This document shows positions 1 through 6,417 of a stretch of 7,338 bases of DNA, in pieces. The stretch covers positions 1-7,338 of the forward strand of contig JALSTJ010000411.1 in the NCBI GenBank assembly GCA_026983815.1, written 5' to 3'. The notes under the pieces were generated by a model that saw nothing but the letters and a program-made list of their open reading frames with translations, was not told the DNA's origin and did not search any database. Both the position numbers and the translations under genes were made by a program. Every line of letters starts with the position of its first letter. The first letter of the stretch is position 1. Source of the stretch: Flavobacteriales bacterium (GTDB taxonomy: Bacteria > Bacteroidota > Bacteroidia > Flavobacteriales > Flavobacteriaceae).

Positions 1-1260
1 ATTTTTGATTTAATACAAGAAGAAACCCAGCGTCAGACCGAAGGTTTGGAATTGATAGCATCGGAAAATTATGTAAGCGATGAAGTGCTTAAAGCAATGG
101 GTTCGGTGCTGACCAACAAATATGCCGAAGGATATCCGGGAAAACGCTATTACGGTGGTTGTGAGGTAGTAGATAAGGTGGAACAACTGGCAATTGATAG
201 AGCAAAAGAGCTTTTTGGAGCCGAATATGCCAATGTTCAACCCCATTCGGGTTCACAAGCTAACGCCGCAGTTTATTTTGCATTATTACAACCCGGAGAT
301 ACCGTTATGGGTTTTGATTTATCCCACGGAGGACACCTAACGCACGGTTCACCCGTTAATTTTTCGGGAAAATTATACAATTTTGTATCCTACGGAGTAG
401 ATAAAGAAACCGGGAGAATAGATTATGATAAAATGAGAGAACAGGCCTTGCAGCATCAACCGAAATTGATTGTAGCGGGGGCATCGTCCTATTCTCGAGA
501 TATGGATTTTGCAAAATTCAGAGAAGTAGCCGATGAAGTGGGCGCTTTATTAATGGCAGATATTTCTCATCCTTCCGGTTTGATAGCCAAAGGTGTTCTG
601 ACCGACCCTATTCCTTATGCTCATATTGTAACGACAACTACTCATAAAACTTTGAGAGGTCCTCGCGGAGGTATGATACTTATGGGTAAAGATTTTGAAA
701 ATCCTATGGGACTAAAAACTCCCAAAGGAAAAGTCAGAATGATGTCAGCCGTTTTGAACTCAGCTGTTTTTCCCGGAATGCAAGGTGGCCCATTGGAACA
801 TGTGATTGCTGGAAAAGCGGTTGCTTTTTATGAAGCGTTACAAGACAATTATCTCAACTATATTATCCAAGTCAGAAAAAATTCACAAGCTATGGCAAAA
901 GCTTTTGTCAAAAGAGATTATCATGTGATCTCAGGAGGAACGGACAATCATATGATGTTAATTGATTTGAGAAACAAAAATATAACGGGAAAAGAAGCGG
1001 AAAAAGCTTTGGTTCAAGCGCATATAACCGTTAATAAAAATATGGTTCCTTTTGATGATAAATCTCCTTTCATCACTTCAGGTATTCGAGTGGGAACACC
1101 GGCAATTACGACCAGAGGTTTAACGGAAGAAGATATGGATAGAATAGTAGATTATATCGACCGTATTATTATAAATTTTGAAGATGAAGAAATAATCAAG
1201 CAAACTAAAACTGAAATTTCAAATTGGATGAATGACAAACCTTTATTTATGAATTTTTAG
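1..1260 (+). CDS. glyA: Serine hydroxymethyltransferase (5' partial)
   Basis: PLP-dependent cytosolic enzyme that interconverts serine plus tetrahydrofolate with glycine plus methylene-tetrahydrofolate, the main source of one-carbon units. The frame is open from base 1 and begins IFDLIQEE, so the true start lies just upstream; family alignment from memory suggests about 5 to 7 residues are missing. Counting codons from base 1, ELIASEN is at 18-24, the PLP-pyridine Asp is in ADISHPSG (Asp187, His190), and the Schiff-base lysine is Lys216 in THKTLRGPRGG. The Asp-to-Lys spacing of 29 equals that of E. coli GlyA. The substrate-carboxylate Arg is Arg363 in GIRVGTPA. Between PRGG and LNSAVFPG there are about 13 more residues than in the E. 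coli enzyme, a segment I recall from Bacteroidota homologues. The C-terminus (KPLFMNF) looks complete. Identity is essentially certain. Confidence 0.97.
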   Translation: MFDLIQEETQRQTEGLELIASENYVSDEVLKAMGSVLTNKYAEGYPGKRYYGGCEVVDKVEQLAIDRAKELFGAEYANVQPHSGSQANAAVYFALLQPGDTVMGFDLSHGGHLTHGSPVNFSGKLYNFVSYGVDKETGRIDYDKMREQALQHQPKLIVAGASSYSRDMDFAKFREVADEVGALLMADISHPSGLIAKGVLTDPIPYAHIVTTTTHKTLRGPRGGMILMGKDFENPMGLKTPKGKVRMMSAVLNSAVFPGMQGGPLEHVIAGKAVAFYEALQDNYLNYIIQVRKNSQAMAKAFVKRDYHVISGGTDNHMMLIDLRNKNITGKEAEKALVQAHITVNKNMVPFDDKSPFITSGIRVGTPAITTRGLTEEDMDRIVDYIDRIIINFEDEEIIKQTKTEISNWMNDKPLFMNF

Positions 1261-1303
1261 ATGTTTCTTCATTTAAAACTCCATTTTTTTCTTTAAATAC
1301 ATG

Positions 1304-1322
1304 AAAATTTATAATTTTTTTT
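1304..1322 (+). terminator. Possible weak AT-only terminator after glyA
   Basis: A six-pair, A/T-only stem (AAAATT at 1304-1309, AATTTT at 1313-1318) with a three-base loop runs into an eight-base T tract (1315-1322). It is the only terminator-like structure between glyA and the next gene. A stem without G-C pairs is weak, and such structures arise easily by chance in AT-rich spacers, so this is tentative. Its T tract also abuts the -33 element of the next promoter. Confidence 0.25.
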
Positions 1323-1350
1323 GTTATTTAAAAAAATAATGTTAATTTTG
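1321..1350 (+). promoter_or_regulatory. Bacteroidota-type promoter for the DUF2853 gene
   Basis: TAATTTTG at 1343-1350 matches the Bacteroidota -7 consensus TAnnTTTG exactly. A TTG at 1321-1323, inside a run of T (TTTG at 1320-1323), lies 19 bases upstream, within the usual -33/-7 spacing for this phylum. Transcription would begin roughly at 1355-1358, leaving a leader of about 20 bases before the ATG at 1377. The assignment rests on motif match and position only. Confidence 0.72.
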
Positions 1351-1376
1351 ACCATAAAAATTTAAAAATTACAATT

Positions 1377-1712
1377 ATGAGCAAATTTGATGACGTAGTA
1401 GCAAAAGCTGCTGACCAATTAAAAAAAGTGGGGGTTTCTGCTGACGAAGCTTTACTAAGAGCAGTAGCTAAATCCCAAGGACCTTCAATTTATCTACGTG
1501 ATGCTTCTTTGGTATCATGTGGCGATAATGTTGAGCTAAAAAGAGTTGAAGACAATTTTATCGTAAAAAAATTGGCTGTAACTGATGAAAAGAAAATCAA
1601 AAAAGCTTTGGAAGGTGCTTGCGACAAGTTTAAGTCCGAAAGACAAAAATTGCGTGTTGCATTTTATTATTACATCGTAAAAGAATTGAAAAAAGAATCT
1701 GTATTTGTTTAA
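1377..1712 (+). CDS. DUF2853 family protein
   Basis: Small 111-residue, Lys-rich, probably soluble cytosolic protein with no signal peptide or membrane segment. I assign it to DUF2853 by its overall pattern: the MSKFDDVVAKAADQLKK start, the GPSIY segment (residues 35-39), the LVSCGDNVELKRVEDNFIVKKL block in the middle, and a C-terminal block with KSERQKLR then FYYYIVKELKKESVF. Length fits the family. It contains two cysteines (about residues 48 and 82). The function of the family is unknown to me and no catalytic motif is evident. The ATG at 1377 is chosen because it sits about 20 bases after a good promoter, is preceded by an A/T-rich leader, and starts the conserved N-terminus. The gene has its own promoter and its own strong terminator, so it is probably monocistronic and well expressed. 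Confidence 0.87.
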   Translation: MSKFDDVVAKAADQLKKVGVSADEALLRAVAKSQGPSIYLRDASLVSCGDNVELKRVEDNFIVKKLAVTDEKKIKKALEGACDKFKSERQKLRVAFYYYIVKELKKESVFV

Positions 1713-1735
1713 AAAAGTACTTTCATATTATTAAT

Positions 1736-1760
1736 AGTCCGGTTGTTGCCGGACTTTTTT
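1736..1760 (+). terminator. Intrinsic terminator after the DUF2853 gene
   Basis: AGTCCGG (1736-1742) pairs perfectly with CCGGACT (1749-1755) around a six-base loop, TTGTTG. The stem contains five G-C pairs and runs directly into a T tract (1755-1760). This is a textbook rho-independent terminator, 23 bases past the stop codon, and it separates the DUF2853 unit from the tig-clp block. Confidence 0.9.
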
Positions 1761-1815
1761 ATTTATAAAAAGTTAAATACCGGTTGCTTTATACTATAAT
1801 TTATAATAATTTCCG

Positions 1816-1823
1816 TATTTTTG
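1816..1823 (+). promoter_or_regulatory. Putative -7 element of the tig-clpP promoter
   Basis: TATTTTTG matches TAnnTTTG and ends 27 bases before the trigger factor ATG at 1851, predicting a start near 1828-1831 and a leader of about 20 bases. No TTG lies at the expected 17-23 base spacing upstream; the nearest is at 1784-1786, 29 bases away, so the -33 element is poor. The upstream stretch is very A/T-rich, which may compensate. The site is placed between the preceding terminator and tig, which supports it. Confidence 0.6.
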
Positions 1824-1850
1824 CCAAACAATAATAAATCAGTATATCAA

Positions 1851-3176
1851 ATGCAAATAACAACTAATAAAAAAGAAAGTTTAACACAAAAAGTTAATAT
1901 CAAAATTGAACCTAAGGATTATCAAGAAAAGGTTGAAAAAAAACTGAAAGATTATAGAAAAAATATGGAAATGCCCGGTTTTAGAAAGGGAAAAGTTCCG
2001 ATGACGCTTATCAAACAAAGATACGAAAAAGCTCTGATAGCCGATGAAGTAAACAATATTTTACAAGAAGCAATCAATAAACATATAGAAGAAAACAAAT
2101 TGGGTTTATTGGGATATCCTATTCCAGCCAAAGATCAAAAAGAAATTGATTGGGAAAATACGGAAAATTTTGAATTTAATTATGAATTGGGTTTGGCACC
2201 CAAAGTTGATGTGGATTTGGAAAAACTAGAAGGAATAAAATCTTACAAGATAACAGCAGATAAAAAAATGATTGATGATGAAGTCAAAAGAATACAAGAA
2301 CAATATGGAGCTTTTTCGGATTTGGACGAAGTAAAAGAGCATAGTTTTGTATTGGGAACTTTTGAAAATGATGCAGAAGGAATCAAAAGTCAAACAACGG
2401 TTAGATTGGATGATTTGACAAAAAAAGCTCAAAAAGAATTTTTAGAAAAGAAAAAAGGAGATGAGATAGAAATCAATTCAAAAGATCTATATCAAGATCC
2501 GCATGCTTTGATGACTGCCTTGAATGTATCTCACGACAAAGTTCATGGTTTGGAAGTCCCTTTAAAATTTAAAGTAGAAGGAGCTTTTGAATTGAAACCG
2601 GCGGAAATAAACAAAGAACTTTTGGATAAAGTATTCGGGGAAGGTAAAATAGCAGATGAAAAAGCTTTACGCAAATTTATAAAAGAAGATATCGAAAAAC
2701 AATTAGAGCAAACATCAGATAATCAATTACTTAATGATGTAACTGAAAAATTGTTTGAAAAAGTTCAAGTGGATTTACCCGAAGATTTTTTGAAACGTTG
2801 GATAGAAATAGATTCCCAAGGAAAAATAAAAGATAAAGAAGCGGACGAAGAATACAAAAAAGCTGAAAAAGGATTAAAATATCAATTGATCGAAGAAGGA
2901 ATTATCAAAAAATACGGGATTAAAGTTGCTTATGAAGAAATGGTAAATTTGGTAAAAGATATTTTAAAATTGCAAATGCTTCAATACGGACAAGCACTTC
3001 CCGATGAAGAACAAATGGATCAAATTGCGCAAAATGTTTTGCAAAATGAAGAGGAAGTCAGACGTCTTTCGGATCAAATAGTGAAGAAAAAATTGGTTAA
3101 ATTATACAAGGAAAAAATTCCCGTTGAGGAAGTAAAAATGACTTATAACAAATTTTTGGATAAAGATAAAAAATAA
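1851..3176 (+). CDS. tig: Trigger factor, ribosome-associated chaperone
   Basis: Chaperone of 441 residues that docks at the ribosomal exit tunnel and shields nascent chains. The ribosome-binding signature GFRKGKVP is at residues 43-50, the same position as in E. coli. The N-terminal domain covers about 1-110, a middle domain about 150-240, and the Lys/Glu-rich helical C-terminal domain (about 250-430) includes KGLKYQLIEEGIIKK. In the middle domain I cannot find the FKBP signature residues of E. coli trigger factor, so prolyl isomerase activity is doubtful; Bacteroidota homologues I recall are similarly divergent. The ATG at 1851 is chosen because it gives the normal family N-terminus (MQITT). 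An in-frame TTG at 1821 would add ten residues but lies inside the proposed -7 element, so it cannot be the start. Heads the tig-clpP-clpX cluster, 25 bases before clpP. Confidence 0.96.
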   Translation: MQITTNKKESLTQKVNIKIEPKDYQEKVEKKLKDYRKNMEMPGFRKGKVPMTLIKQRYEKALIADEVNNILQEAINKHIEENKLGLLGYPIPAKDQKEIDWENTENFEFNYELGLAPKVDVDLEKLEGIKSYKITADKKMIDDEVKRIQEQYGAFSDLDEVKEHSFVLGTFENDAEGIKSQTTVRLDDLTKKAQKEFLEKKKGDEIEINSKDLYQDPHALMTALNVSHDKVHGLEVPLKFKVEGAFELKPAEINKELLDKVFGEGKIADEKALRKFIKEDIEKQLEQTSDNQLLNDVTEKLFEKVQVDLPEDFLKRWIEIDSQGKIKDKEADEEYKKAEKGLKYQLIEEGIIKKYGIKVAYEEMVNLVKDILKLQMLQYGQALPDEEQMDQIAQNVLQNEEEVRRLSDQIVKKKLVKLYKEKIPVEEVKMTYNKFLDKDKK

Positions 3177-3198
3177 TAATTCCTGATATAAATTATTA
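3174..3198 (+). repeat. Short A/T-only inverted repeat between tig and clpP
   Basis: TAATAATT (3174-3181) and AATTATTA (3191-3198) form an eight-pair A/T-only stem with a nine-base loop, spanning the tig stop codon and the leader of clpP. There is no following T tract, so it is not a terminator. It could affect translation initiation of clpP, whose ATG starts four bases later, but chance is a reasonable explanation at this base composition. Confidence 0.3.
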
Positions 3199-3201
3199 AT
3201 T

Positions 3202-3870
3202 ATGAAAAACTTAGGAAAAGATTTTAGAAAATTTGCACAATCGCAAAAAAGAATTTCAAGTTTGACGCTGGATGCTTTTGAAAACAGCATGACGCCATAT
3301 ATTATTGAAGAAAGACAATTGAATGTTGCTCAAATGGATGTTTTTTCTCGTTTGATGATGGACAGAATAATATTTTTGGGAACTGCTATTGATGATCAAG
3401 TAGCCAATATTTTGCAAGCGCAGTTGTTGTTTTTGGAAAGTTTGGATGCTTCAAAAGATATTCAGATATATATCAACTCTCCCGGTGGTGGAGTTTATGC
3501 AGGATTGGGTATTTATGATACCATGCAATATATTCGACCGGATGTTGCTACCATCTGCACAGGTTTGGCGGCATCAATGGGCGCAGTGCTTTTGGCTGCC
3601 GGTGCCGACGGAAAAAGAGCTGCATTACCACATGCCCGCGTAATGATTCATCAGCCCTTGGGAGGTGTGCAAGGACAAGCTTCCGATATAGAAATTACTG
3701 CACGGGAAATTTTGCGGTTGAAAGATGAATTATATGATATTTTGAGTAAACATGCCGGCAAAACCAAAAAGAAAATTGAAAAAGATGCCGACCGTGATTA
3801 TTGGATGATAGCAAAAGAAGCTCAAGAATATGGTTTAATTGACGAAGTATTGGAAAGAAAAGAAAAATAA
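3202..3870 (+). CDS. clpP: ATP-dependent Clp protease, proteolytic subunit
   Basis: Serine protease subunit that assembles into the double-heptamer chamber and degrades proteins fed in by ClpX or another Clp ATPase. The catalytic triad is intact: Ser125 in GLAASMGAVL, His150 in RVMIHQPLGG and Asp199 in ADRDYW; the spacings of 25 and 49 match E. coli ClpP (111, 136, 185). The NSPGGGV segment near residues 92-98 is the oxyanion and substrate-binding strand. At 222 residues it has an N-terminal stretch of about 25-30 residues before the conserved SMTPYIIEERQ, probably a removable propeptide as in other ClpPs. The ATG at 3202 is the only good start at the normal length. It lies 25 bases after tig with no intervening terminator, so it is probably co-transcribed with tig. 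Confidence 0.98.
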   Translation: MKNLGKDFRKFAQSQKRISSLTLDAFENSMTPYIIEERQLNVAQMDVFSRLMMDRIIFLGTAIDDQVANILQAQLLFLESLDASKDIQIYINSPGGGVYAGLGIYDTMQYIRPDVATICTGLAASMGAVLLAAGADGKRAALPHARVMIHQPLGGVQGQASDIEITAREILRLKDELYDILSKHAGKTKKKIEKDADRDYWMIAKEAQEYGLIDEVLERKEK

Positions 3871-3887
3871 TTTTATATATTATGTTT

Positions 3888-3926
3888 ATAAAACCTTCAT
3901 TAACATATTGTTAGTGAAGGTTTTAT
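3888..3926 (+). terminator. Long hairpin between clpP and clpX (terminator or attenuator)
   Basis: A 17-pair stem (3888-3904 with 3910-3926, one G-T wobble) closes a five-base loop, ATATT. The core CCTTCA/TGAAGG carries the G-C pairs, and the 3' arm ends in TTTTAT, preceded by AAAA on the 5' arm. That is the shape of a rho-independent terminator that could work in either direction. It starts 17 bases after the clpP stop and ends 21 bases before the clpX ATG. I see no convincing promoter after it, so it more likely reduces than abolishes transcription into clpX, or it stabilises the 3' end of the upstream transcript. Confidence 0.75.
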
Positions 3927-3947
3927 CCATTAAAAAACAAGATAAAT

Positions 3948-5177
3948 ATGAACCAAGAAAAAAGAAAATGTTCTTTTTGTGGAAGAAGTGAAGATGAAGT
4001 AAATCTAATGATTACCGGGATTGATGCATTTATTTGCGATGATTGTGCGCGTCAAGCCCACGAAATCGTGAAAAATGAACTGCATTTTAGGAAAAAAGAA
4101 AATTACGATAAAGATTTGCAGTTGAAACGTCCCAAAGAAATATATGAATATCTCAATCAATATGTTATCGGACAAGAACAAGCCAAGAAAACTTTGTCTG
4201 TTGCCGTGTATAATCATTATAAAAGATTAATGCAAGATTCAAGCGTTGACGATGTCGAGATTGAAAAAAGCAATATCATCATGATAGGAGAGACCGGAAC
4301 AGGAAAAACCTTGATGGCAAAAACCATCGCCAAAATGTTGGATGTTCCTTTTGCTATTGTAGATGCTACGGTTTTAACACAAGCCGGTTATGTAGGAGAA
4401 GATGTGGAAACCATTTTGACCCGTTTATTACAAGCTGCCGATTATAATGTGGAATTGGCGGAAAGAGGGATTGTCTTTATCGATGAAATTGATAAGATTG
4501 CACGTAAAGGGGATAATCCTTCCATTACCAGAGATGTGTCGGGAGAAGGAGTTCAACAAGCCCTACTGAAATTATTGGAAGGAACAGTTGTAAACGTGCC
4601 ACCGCAAGGCGGAAGAAAACATCCCAATCAAGAGTTTATAAAAGTCAATACACAAAATATTTTGTTTATTGCGGGAGGTGCATTTGCCGGAATTGATAAA
4701 ATTATCAGTAAGCGAATCAATGTTCAACCCTTGGGATATAGTGCTTCAAAACAAGAAAAAATAGCAGAAGATAATATTTTGCAATATGTTATCCCGACCG
4801 ATTTAAAAAAATACGGATTAATTCCTGAAATTATCGGACGATTACCGGTATTAACTTATCTGAATGTATTGGATGAAAAAGCCCTTAAACGAATTTTGAC
4901 TGAACCCAAAAATGCTTTGATTAAACAATATCAAAAGTTATTTGAAATGGATGGAATTCAATTGATTTTCAAAGAAGACGCATTGAATTTTATTGTAAAA
5001 AAAGCTGTTGAATTCAAATTGGGCGCAAGAGGTTTACGTTCGCTGGTTGAAGCCGTTTTAAATGAAGATATGTTTCAATTGCCCGGAACTGATATACAAA
5101 AATTAGTAGTGGATAAGAATTATGTTGAAAAACGTATGACAAAAAATCTATTGAATAAACTCCAAAAAGCTTCTTAA
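3948..5177 (+). CDS. clpX: ClpX, AAA+ unfoldase subunit of ClpXP
   Basis: Hexameric ATPase that recognises tagged proteins, unfolds them and threads them into ClpP. The N-terminal zinc-binding domain has four cysteines (Cys8, Cys11, Cys30, Cys33). Then come Walker A GETGTGKT (114-121), pore loop GYVGED (147-152), Walker B with the DE pair (Asp179, Glu180), the RKH loop (223-225), and the sensor-2 segment GARGLR (359-364, Arg361 the likely sensor). The ClpP-docking loop, IGF in E. coli, appears to be LGY (262-264), keeping a hydrophobic-Gly-aromatic pattern. The length of 409 residues is normal. The start at 3948 puts the zinc cysteines right after the N-terminus, as in the family. The stop codon shares one base with the start of the next gene (TAATG). 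A strong hairpin precedes it, so it may be expressed at a different level from clpP. Confidence 0.98.
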   Translation: MNQEKRKCSFCGRSEDEVNLMITGIDAFICDDCARQAHEIVKNELHFRKKENYDKDLQLKRPKEIYEYLNQYVIGQEQAKKTLSVAVYNHYKRLMQDSSVDDVEIEKSNIIMIGETGTGKTLMAKTIAKMLDVPFAIVDATVLTQAGYVGEDVETILTRLLQAADYNVELAERGIVFIDEIDKIARKGDNPSITRDVSGEGVQQALLKLLEGTVVNVPPQGGRKHPNQEFIKVNTQNILFIAGGAFAGIDKIISKRINVQPLGYSASKQEKIAEDNILQYVIPTDLKKYGLIPEIIGRLPVLTYLNVLDEKALKRILTEPKNALIKQYQKLFEMDGIQLIFKEDALNFIVKKAVEFKLGARGLRSLVEAVLNEDMFQLPGTDIQKLVVDKNYVEKRMTKNLLNKLQKAS

Positions 5178-5788
5178 TGAAAAAATTGATTTTTTTTAGC
5201 TTCTTTTTGATTATTTTAGATGTTCATGCACAAAAATCATTTAGATACGGGATTACTGCGGGGTTGAATATTTCATCAGCCATACTTCCCGATTTGGCAA
5301 TCAATACCAATATCAATTCTATATTGGAAGGTAATAAGGTTGTCAAAGGCACGCCACAGCTGGCGGATTTAGTTGCTCTATATAAAGCCGGAATTTTTTT
5401 AAGATATGATGGAAAAATAGGAACTGCAAAATTCAATATCAACTATACCAATACGGAAATTAAAAAGAAATTGAATTTGAATATTTTTTCTGTAAAAGCA
5501 CTGGATTTACAATTAAAATATCTGGATTTTGATTTGACTTATAACCTTAATTTATTTAAGAATTTTTATTTTTCTTTAGGTTATATTCCTTCATTATTAA
5601 TTTCCCATGATAAAAATTTATCTAAAATTAATACTTTTGATTCACGGATATTATCAGGATTTGGTTTAAGAATGAACAATGGAACTACTTTAGATTTTAA
5701 TGCGGTTTTGGGAATTAAAGAAATTATCGAAGGTTCTTATATTCATCATTTGATGATTCCGATAACTTTAAATATTCCTTTGAATTAA
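5177..5788 (+). CDS. Exported outer-membrane beta-barrel protein, unknown role
   Basis: Predicted protein of 203 residues with a clear signal peptide: KK at 2-3, a hydrophobic core at 4-14 and a likely signal peptidase I site after VHA (18/19), leaving Gln at the new N-terminus. The rest is a series of alternating amphipathic stretches, about 22-34, 70-93, 108-125, 128-142, 158-178 and 189-203, consistent with a small barrel of roughly eight strands. It resembles the PorT-like/outer membrane beta-barrel families of Bacteroidota, but I do not recognise it as PorT itself and assign no symbol. The last residue is Asn rather than the aromatic usual for BAM-inserted barrels, although the final strand (HHLMIPITLNIPL) is amphipathic. 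There are no cysteines. The start codon overlaps the clpX stop by one base and the stop overlaps the next start the same way. Ligand and function cannot be read from the sequence. Confidence 0.75.
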   Translation: MKKLIFFSFFLIILDVHAQKSFRYGITAGLNISSAILPDLAINTNINSILEGNKVVKGTPQLADLVALYKAGIFLRYDGKIGTAKFNINYTNTEIKKKLNLNIFSVKALDLQLKYLDFDLTYNLNLFKNFYFSLGYIPSLLISHDKNLSKINTFDSRILSGFGLRMNNGTTLDFNAVLGIKEIIEGSYIHHLMIPITLNIPLN

Positions 5789-6417
5789 TGAGACAAGAAA
5801 TTGATATTCTTTCAAAATATATTCCCGATGCTGCTGTTGAAAAAATATGGAATTTGTTGCAGCAACAAAAGAAACTAACTCTTAAAATTTCAAAAAGGAG
5901 AACTAGTAAATTGGGAGATTATCGAAAATTGAATTGGGGACGTCATCAAATAACTGTAAATCAAGATTTAAATCCTTATCAATTTTTATTGACATTATTG
6001 CATGAATTGGCTCATTATTATACCTACAAAAAATACGGGAGACATATAAAACCACATGGAGTAGAGTGGAAGGGTATTTTTGGAGAACTTATAACAGAAT
6101 TTAATCAACCCGAAATATTTCCAAGCGAAATTATCCCACTATTAAATTTATATGCTCAAAATCCTAAAGCTTCTACAAGTGGTGATGGAAAACTATTTGT
6201 CGAATTATCCAAGTATGATAAGCACAATAATGAACAATTAAAATATGTTTTTGAATTGAATCCCGGAACCATTTTCAAAATGGAAAACGGTCAAATTTTT
6301 GAATTGAAAGAAAAAAGAAGAACCAGATATAGCTGTTTAAATATACAAAATCATAAAAAATATCTTATTCACCAAAATGCAAAAGTTTTGCCGGTGGAAA
6401 AAATCAATAGATTATGA
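5788..6417 (+). CDS. SprT-like zinc metalloprotease-fold protein
   Basis: Protein of 209 residues with a SprT-type active site: HELAH at 72-76 (His72 and His76 as zinc ligands, Glu73 as catalytic base) and HGVEW at 90-94 supplying the third ligand, His90. The preceding GDYRKLNWGRHQITVNQDL segment (about 43-61) and NPYQFLLTLL (62-71) are typical of the Bacteroidota SprT-like family. The C-terminal half lacks the CxxC zinc ribbon of classical SprT/SPRTN; only one cysteine remains, in RYSCLN, and the region is predicted mostly beta. There is no signal peptide, so it is probably cytosolic. SPRTN relatives act on DNA-protein crosslinks, but that role is not shown here and the substrate is unknown. 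It begins on the last base of the preceding stop (TAATG) and its stop overlaps the next start by four bases (ATGA). Confidence 0.9.
   Translation: MRQEIDILSKYIPDAAVEKIWNLLQQQKKLTLKISKRRTSKLGDYRKLNWGRHQITVNQDLNPYQFLLTLLHELAHYYTYKKYGRHIKPHGVEWKGIFGELITEFNQPEIFPSEIIPLLNLYAQNPKASTSGDGKLFVELSKYDKHNNEQLKYVFELNPGTIFKMENGQIFELKEKRRTRYSCLNIQNHKKYLIHQNAKVLPVEKINRL

Noticed and set aside
10..246. Open frame of 78 codons on the minus strand opposite glyA
   Set aside because: It lies wholly opposite the well-conserved glyA coding sequence, has no family resemblance and no promoter; it is a shadow of the real gene.
3446..3643. Open frame of 65 codons on the plus strand inside clpP in another frame
   Set aside because: It falls within the conserved catalytic core of clpP and has no recognisable protein features; chance overlap.
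3881..3888. TATGTTTA as a possible -7 element for a clpX promoter
   Set aside because: It misses the final G of TAnnTTTG, has no TTG at 17-23 bases upstream (the nearest is 28 bases away), and transcription from it would start inside the clpP-clpX hairpin.
5177..5788. Calling the barrel gene porT
   Set aside because: Only general features are shared (signal peptide, small barrel); no PorT-specific motif was recognised and the neighbours are not those I associate with porT.
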